DNA of 64,000 nt from Legionella donaldsonii (GTDB lineage: Bacteria > Pseudomonadota > Gammaproteobacteria > Legionellales > Legionellaceae). Both the position numbers and the translations under genes were made by a program. The notes under the pieces were generated by a model, which had not been told where the DNA came from, made no database searches, and saw nothing but the letters and a program-made list of their open reading frames with translations. The stretch covers positions 2,427,501-2,491,500 of the forward strand of contig NZ_UGOA01000001.1 of the NCBI RefSeq assembly GCF_900452385.1, given 5' to 3'. Positions 46,645-55,117 of the stretch are shown one piece after another; the stretch's first letter is position 1, and each line of letters opens with the position of its first letter.

Positions 46645-46981
46645 CTCCTGCCAAGGAACTGGAATAGCATAATGAGGTTTTTTGTGGCCCATCGAATCAA
46701 TATCCCCTCTCCCGCGTAAGGAGTTGAAATAGTATGAGGGTGCTTTTCGCGGGAGAGGGACAACAATAACTGGCGAATTTCTTTAGCGTGAATACCCCTC
46801 TTAAACTCCCTCGCCCGCGTAAGGAATTGGTATAGCATGAGGATGTCTTTTCGCGGGAGAGGGTTGGGGAGAGGGAAGGTCACAGAGAGCAAATTCTGAT
46901 AGGCCGATCACAAAAATACATTAGGATCCCACGAGAAAAAACTACGAAAAACTACCAGAATGTATCTGGTCGGTGCGATAT
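46645..46981. repeat. Cluster of hairpin repeat units, left side of DUF559 pseudogene
   Basis: Two clear units, R1 (46704-46759) and R2 (46806-46863), each reading CCTCTCCCGCG-TAAGGA(A/G)TTG...ATGAGG...TTTTCGCGGGAGAGGG, with arms CCCTCTCCCGCG / CGCGGGAGAGGG. A degenerate unit at about 46650-46690 keeps AAGGAACTGGAATAGCAT and ATGAGG. Apparent reading frames across the region are made by the repeats and are not genes. From 46200 to 46640 I see nothing else of note. Confidence 0.85.
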
Positions 46982-47334
46982 TTATGAGGCATCCCAGGTT
47001 TCAGTTAAAGCTTGTATGATTACTTCCATAACCGATGTTGTTTGCAGCAACACATCATTATTCCAAAAGCGTAACACTTTAAAGCCATATGCATTTAGCC
47101 AGGACGTACGCTCCATTCGTATGTTTCGTTATCAAAATGCTGGCTGCCATCCAGCTCAATAAGCAAACGCTTTTCCAGGCATGCGAAATCGACAATGTAT
47201 GCTCTTATTGGGACTTGTCGCTTGAACTTATAACCGAGCCGATTTGCTCGAAGATGAAACCAAAGATGTTTCTCAGTATCTGTACTGTGCTTTCGTAAAT
47301 TTTTTGCACGTTGCCTTAACGTAGATTTGTCCAT
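46982..47334 (-). pseudogene. DUF559-family endonuclease-like gene, frameshifted
   Basis: Starts MDKSTLRQRAKNLRKHSTDTEKHLWFHLRANRLGYKFKRQ and continues YIVDFACLEKRLLIELDGSQH, the core of the DUF559 (very-short-patch-repair-like nuclease) family. After DNETYEW the frame runs out in SVRPG-stop. The shifted frame carries on perfectly as RTSWLNAYGFKVLRFWNNDVLLQTTSVMEVIIQALTETWDAS, the expected C-terminal part with the conserved RFWNNDVL. One base is missing (or two inserted) near 47110. An in-frame start ten codons upstream lies in a repeat unit and is probably not used. Confidence 0.85.
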
Positions 47335-47336
47335 AT

Positions 47337-47508
47337 CCCCTCTCCCGCGAAAAGACATCCTCATACTATTCCAATTCCTTACGCGGGAGAGGGGGATATT
47401 GGCTCGGTGCGTTTAAAGTAAATTCGCTATTTATTATTGTCCCTCTCCCCAACCCTCTCCCGCGAAAAGCACCCTCATGCTATTCCAGTTCCTTACGGCG
47501 GGAGAAGG
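47337..47508. repeat. Cluster of hairpin repeat units, right side of DUF559 pseudogene
   Basis: Two units in the opposite orientation to R1 and R2: R3 (47337-47395) and R4 (47453-47508), each with CTCTCCCGCGAAAAG at the left and TTCCTTACGCGGGAGA (R4 has an extra G) at the right. R3 mirrors R2 (both contain the ATGAGGATGTC word in one strand). R4 mirrors R1, and the match goes on outside the unit: GGGACAATAATAAATAGCGAATTT against GGGACAACAATAACTGGCGAATTT. The pseudogene is thus enclosed by nested inverted repeats. Confidence 0.85.
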
Positions 47509-47538
47509 CAGTTAATGAGGTCCGTTATTTGCTAGGTG

Positions 47539-48960
47539 CTATTCGTCTCGCAAACCTGTCGCGACGGGGGTCACACCAATATTTGGATTTACCCCGCAAT
47601 CATCCAATAGCTTGAGCAAATTATTCCCTCTTCTGGTTAACCGTTTCACGCAATAGGCCTGTAAATAACTTTGTAGAACATAATAATATTCCGGCAAGGT
47701 CAGGATAGTCAGAATTTTCTCTGCGCGCTCGATATGATGACGGTTAGCATAATCACAGGCTTGAAATAGCACAGCAGCAAGCATAGAGGCAAAACTTGCT
47801 TTCCTTACTGGATCAGCTAAATAAAAGCGATGTACACATTCATCCAGTGCCCGATCTTTATCCCATTCAACCCAGATATCATAAAGGTTCATGGCAATGT
47901 CAGGTTTAAACTGCTCTATGCCCTCTAAACTAATCTGTTGTAAGGCATAAGCTACCGGGACTATCGCCTGCACGTTAGCCCAGGAACAATTTCCTGAAAT
48001 TTGTGAACTAATCGGCATTTGCGTGATTGGCAATAAACCCAATTGCTGATTAATTATATGATGAAAATAACGTCGACTTTGTTTTTTATATAAAAACTCT
48101 TCTATAAAATGGGCATTGAATGCTTCAGGGCGAGTGATGCGATAAATGTTGGCAGAGCCTTCCGTCAAGCTATTTTCACCACGATCAATCTTGGCCCACC
48201 ATTGCTTATAACGAATAAAACATAAGGCATGACCACGGCTCGCGGCTGGCAATATCAAGATAGGGGCTGTTTTGATAATCTGGGTGAGGCGTGCTTTATG
48301 TCGTTCATTTAAATGACGATGATGCTGCAATTGCAACAGTTCAGCCGCTAAGCCAAACGCATCCATAATGGTATATAAATAAGGGAATTGTTCACGCAAA
48401 TGGCGAGTCGAATAACTACTCGTAAAGCGGCGCAAAGAGTCTTTCACGATTGCAACAGTAAACTCAAGAATAAACCCTTCATAATCTAATTCAATGAATT
48501 CTCCCTGCGCATTAACAATATCCACATCACCTTGTAATTCATAACGATGCCCAAGTAACTTGCCATGAATAAAATCCAGCGCGAAATCAAGTTTAGCCCC
48601 GTATTGATAGAGCAAATGCTTGAGTGGATCTTGAGCCCTTAAAACAGGATAGACTAAGACTGACAAACCGGCACGCGTGTAAGCATTTGCGTCGGCGCCA
48701 TGAGTCAGTAACAACCGGGCAAGCTCAATATCATTATTATCGACCGCCCAGTGTAAGGGAGTACGACCCGTAACATCTGGTTTATTCACATTCACACCGC
48801 GAGCGAGCAATTGTTCTGCAATATTAATTTGCTGCGTAATTGCACACTCGATCAAAGGGGTAAAACCATACTCGTCCGTATCATCTAACGAGTCCCCTAG
48901 ACGTAAATAATGCTCAAAGTCAGGCATACGACAACTGATGATATCATTGGCGATAGTCAT
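47539..48960 (-). CDS. ankH: Ankyrin-repeat protein resembling Dot/Icm effector AnkH (LegA3)
   Basis: 473 residues. Ankyrin repeats occupy about 30-130 (YGFTPLIECAITQQINIAEQLLARGVNVN, then GRTPLHWAVDNNDIELARLLLTHGADANA). The remainder carries a candidate cysteine-protease-like site: His244 in SRGHALCFIR, Asp259 in WWAKIDRGEN and Cys325 in SGNCSWANVQA. AnkH of L. pneumophila, a core effector about 465 residues long, combines ankyrin repeats with a cysteine-protease-like domain and acts on host transcription machinery, so length and layout agree. No signal peptide is present. I infer orthology from memory of the family; another Legionella Ank protein is possible. Confidence 0.7.
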   Translation of the reverse strand: MTIANDIISCRMPDFEHYLRLGDSLDDTDEYGFTPLIECAITQQINIAEQLLARGVNVNKPDVTGRTPLHWAVDNNDIELARLLLTHGADANAYTRAGLSVLVYPVLRAQDPLKHLLYQYGAKLDFALDFIHGKLLGHRYELQGDVDIVNAQGEFIELDYEGFILEFTVAIVKDSLRRFTSSYSTRHLREQFPYLYTIMDAFGLAAELLQLQHHRHLNERHKARLTQIIKTAPILILPAASRGHALCFIRYKQWWAKIDRGENSLTEGSANIYRITRPEAFNAHFIEEFLYKKQSRRYFHHIINQQLGLLPITQMPISSQISGNCSWANVQAIVPVAYALQQISLEGIEQFKPDIAMNLYDIWVEWDKDRALDECVHRFYLADPVRKASFASMLAAVLFQACDYANRHHIERAEKILTILTLPEYYYVLQSYLQAYCVKRLTRRGNNLLKLLDDCGVNPNIGVTPVATGLRDE

Positions 48961-48968
48961 AAGTAGTC

Positions 48969-49430
48969 CTAGGGTTTAAATTCAGGGGTTGAAGAAAATT
49001 TAGGCATATTACCCAAACGCAATTGCTTTTCCAGTTGCTCTTCCCGTTCACGATTCTGCATCTCGGTATAGGCTTCTGAATTTAATGGCGGATCCGGGCT
49101 CAATGGTCCCGTATCGATACCATCAAAGATCTGCCTGTCTAACCAGGGATGTTGATGAATACTATTCTGTAACTCACCCTCGGGAGCATTTTTTTGTTGC
49201 TCTTCGTGATGCTCACGGGCATTCACCTTCGCTAATTGGCGATGACCTTGCTGCTCTGCCTCGCGTTGTTCTCTACCCATCAGGAAGGTTTCGTCGACCA
49301 AAAAGGAACCGCCCTCAAAGCCAGGAGGCATTCGAGTCGGTAAACCAGTACCACCCTCCTTAGTACCAGAATTCCCAGTATTAGTATCTTCAATATCGGG
49401 ATCGTGTAAAATTTTTTTCGTCATAACCAC
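48969..49430 (-). CDS. Uncharacterised 153-residue hydrophilic protein
   Basis: No family recognised. The protein is rich in Glu, Gln and Pro, with no hydrophobic core visible (DTNTGNSGTKEGGTGLPTRMPPGFEGG, then a charged helix EQREAEQQGHRQLAKVNAREHHEEQQKN). It probably lacks a stable fold on its own. It lies 8 bases upstream of the AnkH-like gene, read in the same direction, and 9 bases downstream of asd, so it could be cotranscribed with the effector gene and serve as partner or chaperone-like factor. That is inference. Confidence 0.55.
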   Translation of the reverse strand: MVMTKKILHDPDIEDTNTGNSGTKEGGTGLPTRMPPGFEGGSFLVDETFLMGREQREAEQQGHRQLAKVNAREHHEEQQKNAPEGELQNSIHQHPWLDRQIFDGIDTGPLSPDPPLNSEAYTEMQNREREEQLEKQLRLGNMPKFSSTPEFKP

Positions 49431-49439
49431 AAGTATAAA

Positions 49440-50462
49440 TTATAAATACTCACGTTGCAGAATTTCAGCAATCTGTACTGCATTAGTTGCCGCACCTTTG
49501 CGAATATTATCTGCTACAACCCACAGGTTTAAGCCGCAGGGATAAGAAATGTCTTGCCTGATGCGACCAACAAAAACTTCATCATGACCCACAGCATGAG
49601 TAATAGGTGTCGGATATTGTAATTTAGCCACCTCGTCAATTACCCGAACTCCTGGAGCTTTAGACAACAATTTACGTGCCTCAGCAGCGGTCAGAGGGGC
49701 TTTTAATTCAAGATGAATGGCTTCGGAATGACCATAAAGAACAGGGACTCTCACTGCGGTTGGGTTAACAAGGATAGTCTCATCTTCCATGATTTTCCTG
49801 GTTTCCCAGACCATCTTCATTTCTTCACGGGTATAACCATTTTCCTGAAATTCATCAATGTGTGGCAACACATTAAAAGCGATCTGTTGTGGATAAACGG
49901 ATGCTTTTGCTGGACGACCATTCAATAACTCTCCCACTTGATTGACTAATTCGGTGATCGCTTTTTTACCTGTACCCGAAACGGCCTGATAAGTGGCCAC
50001 ATTAATACGGCTAATTCCCACTGCATCATGTAGCGGCTTCAGAGCAACCACCATTTGAATCGTGGAACAATTAGGATTCGCTATAATACCTCGGTTAGTA
50101 TATTCAGCGATGCGATGTGCATTGACCTCTGGAACCACTAACGGAATATCATCGTCATAACGAAAACAGGATGTGTTGTCCACCACAACACAACCGGCAG
50201 CCGCTGCAATCGGAGCAAATTGTTTTGAGACGGAACCACCGGCAGAAAACAACGCGATGTCAACTTGACTGAAATCAAAGGTAGATAAATCTTCAACATC
50301 CAACTGCCTATTATTAAACGTTACCGTCTTACCTACTGAACGTGCACTAGCCAGTGGATAAAGATTATCAACAGGAAAATCACGCTCTTGCAATACGGTG
50401 AGCAATGCTTCCCCCACTGCGCCTGTTGCACCCACAATAGCAACATTTAATCGTCTATTCAT
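49440..50462 (-). CDS. asd: Aspartate-semialdehyde dehydrogenase
   Basis: 340 residues. It reduces aspartyl phosphate to aspartate semialdehyde, the branch point to lysine, diaminopimelate, threonine and methionine. The frame is open to 50513, but GAGGTAG in front of the ATG at 50462 and the family start MNRRLNVAIVGATGAVGEALL fix the start. Other features: FSAGGSVSKQFAP, the catalytic Cys in IANPNCSTIQMVVAL and VATYQAVSGTGKKAI. The gene is separated from aroC by a long hairpin element. Confidence 0.95.
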   Translation of the reverse strand: MNRRLNVAIVGATGAVGEALLTVLQERDFPVDNLYPLASARSVGKTVTFNNRQLDVEDLSTFDFSQVDIALFSAGGSVSKQFAPIAAAAGCVVVDNTSCFRYDDDIPLVVPEVNAHRIAEYTNRGIIANPNCSTIQMVVALKPLHDAVGISRINVATYQAVSGTGKKAITELVNQVGELLNGRPAKASVYPQQIAFNVLPHIDEFQENGYTREEMKMVWETRKIMEDETILVNPTAVRVPVLYGHSEAIHLELKAPLTAAEARKLLSKAPGVRVIDEVAKLQYPTPITHAVGHDEVFVGRIRQDISYPCGLNLWVVADNIRKGAATNAVQIAEILQREYL

Positions 50463-50536
50463 TACTACCTCAATTTTTATAGGCTCTGTCGTCAACTTCA
50501 ACCACTGCTTCAACTTGACGCCAATACCTGGTTATT

Positions 50537-50643
50537 GGACTGTTTACATTTCGCTAGTTTGAGTGCTTATGGCTTGATTTTCGAGCAGCGAAGCACAGAA
50601 AATCAAGCCATAAGCGCCAAAATAGTAGAAATGTAAACAGTCC
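50537..50643. repeat. Long hairpin element between aroC and asd
   Basis: A 107-base inverted repeat with ends GGACTGTTTACATTTC / GAAATGTAAACAGTCC (perfect over 16 bases) and inner arms GCTTATGGCTTGATTTTC / GAAAATCAAGCCATAAGC (perfect over 18). It ends exactly at the aroC stop codon, so it can fold at the 3' end of the aroC message and may terminate it. A degenerate relative lies at 17786-17873. Confidence 0.85.
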
Positions 50644-51702
50644 CTATTTGTTCTGGGCTTTATGCCGCAGATAATGATCCATCAACACTAAAGCCATCAT
50701 TGCTTCAGCTATAGGAACCGCTCGAATACCCACACAGGGATCATGACGGCCTTTGGTAACAACGGTTACTTCCTCGCCTTGAGTGTTAATTGTTTTGCCA
50801 GGCTTGATAATACTTGAAGTAGGTTTCAAGGCAAGACTGACTTGCAGATTTTGACCCGTTGAAATCCCGCCAAGAATACCGCCAGCATTGTTGCTTAAAA
50901 AGCCCTGCTTTGTCATTTCATCACGATGTTCACTACCTAACTGACTAACGGCAGCAAAACCTGCGCCAATTTCGACTCCTTTCACTGCGTTAATAGACAT
51001 CATAGCATAGGCAAGTGTCGCATCGAGCTTGTCAAAAACAGGATCACCAAGCCCTACAGGAACACCACGAGCCATCACCGCAATCCGGGCACCAACCGAA
51101 TCACCCTGGCGACGTAATTGATCAATATAATCTGCCAACTGCTGTATTTGATAATCATTAGGACAAAAAAAAGGATTCTTGTTTATTTCACTTTCTGCAA
51201 TAAAATCGATGGGGATCGTACCCATCTGCTGCAGATAACCAATTATTTCAATACCCACCATACGTTGCAAATAGAGACGGGCAATCGCTCCTGCTGCAAC
51301 CCTGGCTGCCGTTTCGCGAGCGGATGAGCGGCCGCCACCACGATAATCACGATGTCCATACTTGTTGTGGTAGGTAAAATCAGCATGTCCTGGCCGAAAT
51401 AAATCCTTAATCTCGCTATAGTCACTGGAACGCTGATCACTGTTTTGAATTAACAGCGCAATGGGGGTCCCGGTAGTTAATCCCTCAAAGACACCAGAAA
51501 GGATTTCCACTTTATCCTCTTCTCGTCGTTGAGTCGTATATTTAGACTGTCCTGGCTTGCGCTTATCGAGAAAGGGCTGAATATCTTCAGCACCAAGCGC
51601 TAAACCTGGGGGGCAACCATCCACTACACAACCTAACGCTTTGCCGTGACTTTCACCAAAGGTCGTTACCGTAAACAATGTACCCAATGTGTTTCCACTC
51701 AT
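50644..51702 (-). CDS. aroC: Chorismate synthase
   Basis: 352 residues. FMN-dependent last step of the shikimate pathway. All three family signatures are seen: [18 protein letters not shown] near the start, [16 protein letters not shown] in the middle and [18 protein letters not shown] near the end. The ATG shares one base with the TAA of prmB, so the two are coupled. The prmB-aroC order, divergent from smrB, is the same as in E. coli. Confidence 0.97.
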   Translation of the reverse strand: MSGNTLGTLFTVTTFGESHGKALGCVVDGCPPGLALGAEDIQPFLDKRKPGQSKYTTQRREEDKVEILSGVFEGLTTGTPIALLIQNSDQRSSDYSEIKDLFRPGHADFTYHNKYGHRDYRGGGRSSARETAARVAAGAIARLYLQRMVGIEIIGYLQQMGTIPIDFIAESEINKNPFFCPNDYQIQQLADYIDQLRRQGDSVGARIAVMARGVPVGLGDPVFDKLDATLAYAMMSINAVKGVEIGAGFAAVSQLGSEHRDEMTKQGFLSNNAGGILGGISTGQNLQVSLALKPTSSIIKPGKTINTQGEEVTVVTKGRHDPCVGIRAVPIAEAMMALVLMDHYLRHKAQNK

Positions 51703-52619
51703 TACTTATTACCAAAATAGGCTTTTAATTGCTGGCAGGTTAATAAAAACACGCCTTGGCCGCCATGTTCAAAATCAAGCCAGGTAAATGGCAGCTGGGG
51801 AAACGCGTCAACTAAAGCATATTCGCTGTTCCCTACCTCAACGACTAAAATGCCTTCCTCTGTTAAGTAATCATGGGCGTTTGCCAGGATTTTTTCAACA
51901 ATAGCCAAACCATTATTCTCACACTCCAAAGCTAATCGGGGCTCATGAGTATATTCATCCGGCAAAGTTTGCATTTCTTCATAGCCAACGTAAGGAGGGT
52001 TAGAAACGATCAAATCATAGCGAGCTCTAGGTACATTGGCCCAGCAGTCCGATTCAATCAGGTTAAGAACATCTTGCAAGCCATGACGAGCACGATTAAT
52101 CGCTGCCACTTCCAAGGCTTCTGCTGAAATATCGACTGCATCAACTACTGCTTCCGGGAATGCGTAACTGCAAGCAATCGCTATGCAACCACTTCCCGTA
52201 CAAAGATCAAGTACACGCTCTACGTTATCAGCAACAAGCCAGGGAGAAAATTGTTCTCTAATGAGCTCCGCAATGGGTGAGCGTGGGATTAACACGCGCT
52301 CATCAACATAAAAAGGCAGTTCACAGAAATGGGCTTCCCGCGTTAGGTATGGCACCGGAACTTTATTGATAATCCGTCTTGCCAAACGTTCGTTGAGCAT
52401 TTGTTTTTCGGCAGGTGTCAATCGAGCTTGCAAAAGCAAGGGATCGACATCGGGCGGTAACGATAAACTGCCTAGCACCAAGGCCATCATGTCATCCCAA
52501 GCGTTATCCGTACCATGTCCATAATACAAATCAGCAGCCCTTGCCTGAGTTAAACCAAAACGCAAGAAATCAACAAGGGTTGCAAAATCAGCCGTAAGCG
52601 CTGCATAAGAATCAGTCAT
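51702..52619 (-). CDS. prmB: Ribosomal protein uL3 (L3) glutamine methyltransferase
   Basis: 305 residues. N5-methylates a glutamine of ribosomal protein L3. The N-terminal helical domain is followed by the SAM fold: [30 protein letters not shown] and the substrate motif [40 protein letters not shown]. The NPPY motif is shared with PrmC, but the linkage to aroC and smrB and the EYTHEP segment favour PrmB. Confidence 0.93.
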   Translation of the reverse strand: MTDSYAALTADFATLVDFLRFGLTQARAADLYYGHGTDNAWDDMMALVLGSLSLPPDVDPLLLQARLTPAEKQMLNERLARRIINKVPVPYLTREAHFCELPFYVDERVLIPRSPIAELIREQFSPWLVADNVERVLDLCTGSGCIAIACSYAFPEAVVDAVDISAEALEVAAINRARHGLQDVLNLIESDCWANVPRARYDLIVSNPPYVGYEEMQTLPDEYTHEPRLALECENNGLAIVEKILANAHDYLTEEGILVVEVGNSEYALVDAFPQLPFTWLDFEHGGQGVFLLTCQQLKAYFGNK

Positions 52620-52765
52620 AATCTTACCTTAATCATTAGACTTTCCGCAGCCCTAAAGAGGGAGAGGAAAATCATCGATGCATACAATTATCACAAATTG
52701 TACGCTAATTCCGATTCTTTGTCCTTAGGCCCCGTATATACGTTATAATTTTAAAAGTACTTCAA

Positions 52766-53350
52766 ATGTCTAAATTAACGAGTTCTATGTCTAATGATTT
52801 TCTGTCTGAGGAAGACAAGGCTTTATTTCGCCAGGTTGTGGAAAAAGTGAAGCCTTTACCCAAAAACAAAAAAATTGTTTCCGAAAAGGCTAAAAACCTG
52901 CCTCAGGCAACAAAGTCGTCCACCTATCGTTCTCAATCCCCCATGACAAAGGAGCATGACTTTTATTTATCGGATTATTATACCGAGGTCGTACAAGCAA
53001 GCACCCTGCTGAGTTACTGTAATCACAGTATTCCAACCAAGCGATTGCGGGAATTAAAAAGTGGACAAATTTCCTGGCAAGCCAGACTCGATTTGCATGG
53101 CTTGCGCAGTGATGACGCAAAAAATGCCTTGATCCAATTTATTAGACAACAACATGCCTTGGCTCACCGTTGCCTTTTAATTATTCATGGCAAAGGCAGT
53201 CCCCAAGGGGAGCCCCCTGTCCTAAAAAACTTGGTTAATCACTGGCTTCAGCAATTTCCCGAGGTATTAGCTTTCCACAGTGCTTTAACTCGTGATGGTG
53301 GTTCAGGTGCTTTATATGTCCTGTTGAAGCGTCAGAGAGAGCAAAAATGA
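52766..53350 (+). CDS. smrB: Smr-domain endonuclease, SmrB-like
   Basis: 194 residues. The N-terminal 100 residues are charged and helical (DFLSEEDKALFRQVVEKVKPLPKNKK); the Smr domain follows with RLDLHGLRSDDAKNALIQFI and LLIIHGKGSPQGEPPVLKNLVNHWL. In E. coli SmrB is recruited to collided ribosomes and cuts the mRNA. DLHG and HGKG, both needed for activity, are present. An internal ATG at 52787 is also possible. It is divergent from prmB, as in E. coli. Confidence 0.88.
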   Translation: MSKLTSSMSNDFLSEEDKALFRQVVEKVKPLPKNKKIVSEKAKNLPQATKSSTYRSQSPMTKEHDFYLSDYYTEVVQASTLLSYCNHSIPTKRLRELKSGQISWQARLDLHGLRSDDAKNALIQFIRQQHALAHRCLLIIHGKGSPQGEPPVLKNLVNHWLQQFPEVLAFHSALTRDGGSGALYVLLKRQREQK

Positions 53351-53503
53351 TAGGATGAAGTTATTTCTATTATTTGGATACTCAAAAGAGGTCTTTTGGA
53401 ATAACTCCAATTTTGGCGAAATGACGTGGTTCTATTTACATTTCAGATTGAATTTATCCTCATAAACCCTTACTATTTGTACAAAATTTTTAACGACCTT
53501 ATC

Positions 53504-54139
53504 ATGAGCAAACAAGCGATTATTATCGGAATATCCGGCCCCTCTGCTTCTGGTAAAAGTCTTCTGGCTAATACTATTGTCACTGAACTTGGTTCAGAGC
53601 AAGTTGTTGTGATTTCGGAAGATGCTTACTATAAAGACAACAGCCACCTCCCCTTCGCGGAAAGAGAAAAAATTAATTACGATCACCCTGAGGCGTTTGA
53701 CCACGCCCTGCTTTGTGAGCATCTGCGTCAATTACAACAAGGGGAATCCGTTAATATTCCTATTTACTCCCATTCGAAGCACCTTCGTTTGCCAGAAACA
53801 CGTTATGTCGGCCGCCATACGATTATTGTCCTGGAGGGTATTTTATTATTTACCGACAAGGCACTGCGTGAAGTCATGGATATTCGTATTTTTATGTCCA
53901 CGCCTTTGGATGTTTGCTTGACCCGCCGCCTGAAGCGGGATGTGGTTGAACGGCACCGCTCATTTGAATCAGTCGTCCATCAGTATGAGACAACAGTAAG
54001 ACCAATGTATTTACAGTTCATTGAACCCTCAAGTCGGTACGCTGATATCATTGTCCCTCGCGGAGGGGAAAATCGTATTGCTATTGACATGATCCAAGCA
54101 AAAATGCGTGAGTTACTTGCAACGCACTCAAAAGATTAG
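53504..54139 (+). CDS. udk: Uridine kinase
   Basis: 211 residues from the ATG at 53504; the frame extends upstream to 53426 but the family begins MSKQAIIIGISGPSASGKS. P-loop GPSASGKS, YYKDNSHLPFAEREKINYDHPEAFD and LEGILLFTDKALREVMDIRIFM are typical. It phosphorylates uridine and cytidine for pyrimidine salvage. No strong ribosome binding site is visible before the chosen ATG. fabI follows by 12 bases. Confidence 0.94.
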   Translation: MSKQAIIIGISGPSASGKSLLANTIVTELGSEQVVVISEDAYYKDNSHLPFAEREKINYDHPEAFDHALLCEHLRQLQQGESVNIPIYSHSKHLRLPETRYVGRHTIIVLEGILLFTDKALREVMDIRIFMSTPLDVCLTRRLKRDVVERHRSFESVVHQYETTVRPMYLQFIEPSSRYADIIVPRGGENRIAIDMIQAKMRELLATHSKD

Positions 54140-54151
54140 AAGGAGAATAAT

Positions 54152-54937
54152 GTGGGATTTTTAAGCGGGAAAAAAGCATTAATTGTTGGCCTGGCTTCTA
54201 ACCGATCCATTGCCTATGGCATTGCCCAAGCCTTTCACGAGCAAGGTGCAGAACTAGCCTTTACTTACCAGAATGAAAAACTGCAAAGCCGCGTAGAAAC
54301 CATGGCCGCTGAATTTAACTCCAGCCTTACCTTTCCTTGCGATGTTGCCAGTGATTTGGACATAAAATCTGTCTTTGAACACTTGGGAAGCCATTGGGAT
54401 AAACTGGATATTTTAATCCACTCAGTAGCCTTCGCACCCGCTGATCAAATCAGTGGTGACTTCATTGAACAAGCTAACCGCGAGGGCTTTCGTATTGCCC
54501 ATGATATCAGTGCCTACAGCCTGGTTGGCCTGACGCAAGCTGCCTTACCGATGATGGAAGGCACCCAAGGATCGGTTCTGACCTTAAGCTATTATGGGGC
54601 CGAGAAAGCCGTACCTAACTACAACGTAATGGGTATCGCCAAAGCGAGTCTCGAAGCCGCGGTTCGTTATCTAGCTGCCAGTTTGGGTCCAAGAGGACTA
54701 CGAGTCAATGCGATTTCAGCAGGCCCTATTAAAACGCTGGCAGCAGCGGGGATTAAAGACTTCCGTAAAATGCAAACTGCTTATGCGAATACCACCCCAT
54801 TAAAGCGCAATGTTACTGCAGAAGAAGTGGGTAATACGGCTGCTTTTCTATGTTCTGATTTGGCTTCGGGAATTACCGCAGAAGTGGTCCATGTTGACGC
54901 GGGTTACCATGCAGTTTCAATGTCAGATCTCACCTAA
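54152..54937 (+). CDS. fabI: Enoyl-[acyl-carrier-protein] reductase (NADH)
   Basis: 261 residues, last reduction step of fatty acid elongation and the target of triclosan-type inhibitors in other bacteria. It starts [38 protein letters not shown], and the catalytic Tyr-x6-Lys is in [14 protein letters not shown]. The start is a GTG at 54152, with AAGGAG at a good distance. An out-of-frame ATG two bases earlier (ATGTG) opens only ATG-TGG-GAT-TTT-TAA, so initiation there would abort and could lower FabI output. Confidence 0.95.
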   Translation: MGFLSGKKALIVGLASNRSIAYGIAQAFHEQGAELAFTYQNEKLQSRVETMAAEFNSSLTFPCDVASDLDIKSVFEHLGSHWDKLDILIHSVAFAPADQISGDFIEQANREGFRIAHDISAYSLVGLTQAALPMMEGTQGSVLTLSYYGAEKAVPNYNVMGIAKASLEAAVRYLAASLGPRGLRVNAISAGPIKTLAAAGIKDFRKMQTAYANTTPLKRNVTAEEVGNTAAFLCSDLASGITAEVVHVDAGYHAVSMSDLT

Positions 54938-54954
54938 CCTGTTTTGCTTCTTTT

Positions 54955-54988
54955 AAGTGAAGTGCCTTATATATAGGGCGCTTCATTT
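54955..54988 (+). terminator. Terminator of fabI
   Basis: A 12-bp stem AAGTGAAGTGCC / GGCGCTTCATTT with two G-U pairs, 17 bases after the fabI stop codon, followed by TGATTCAGTTTCTGG. It is likely to end the udk-fabI transcript. Confidence 0.6.
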
Positions 54989-55079
54989 GATTCAGTTTCT
55001 GGAATGACTAAAGTCATGTAACTTTATGCGTATTACCATGCAGTTGAAAAGTCATATAAATTGAATGAATTAACTAAGT

Positions 55080-55103
55080 AAGTGCCTTTGCAAAAAGGCA
55101 CTT
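55080..55103. terminator. Hairpin terminator, convergent genes
   Basis: A perfect 10-bp stem AAGTGCCTTT / AAAGGCACTT with a 4-base loop, 15 bases after the stop of the minus-strand membrane-protein gene. The T-rich arm gives a short tract in both directions. Confidence 0.65.
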
Positions 55104-55117
55104 ACTCAGTACAACGA

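Noticed and set aside
46497-46892. 131-codon minus-strand frame through the repeat cluster
   Set aside because: Its sequence is made of translated hairpin units (FPLPNPLPRKD, LSREKHPHTI); no independent coding signal.
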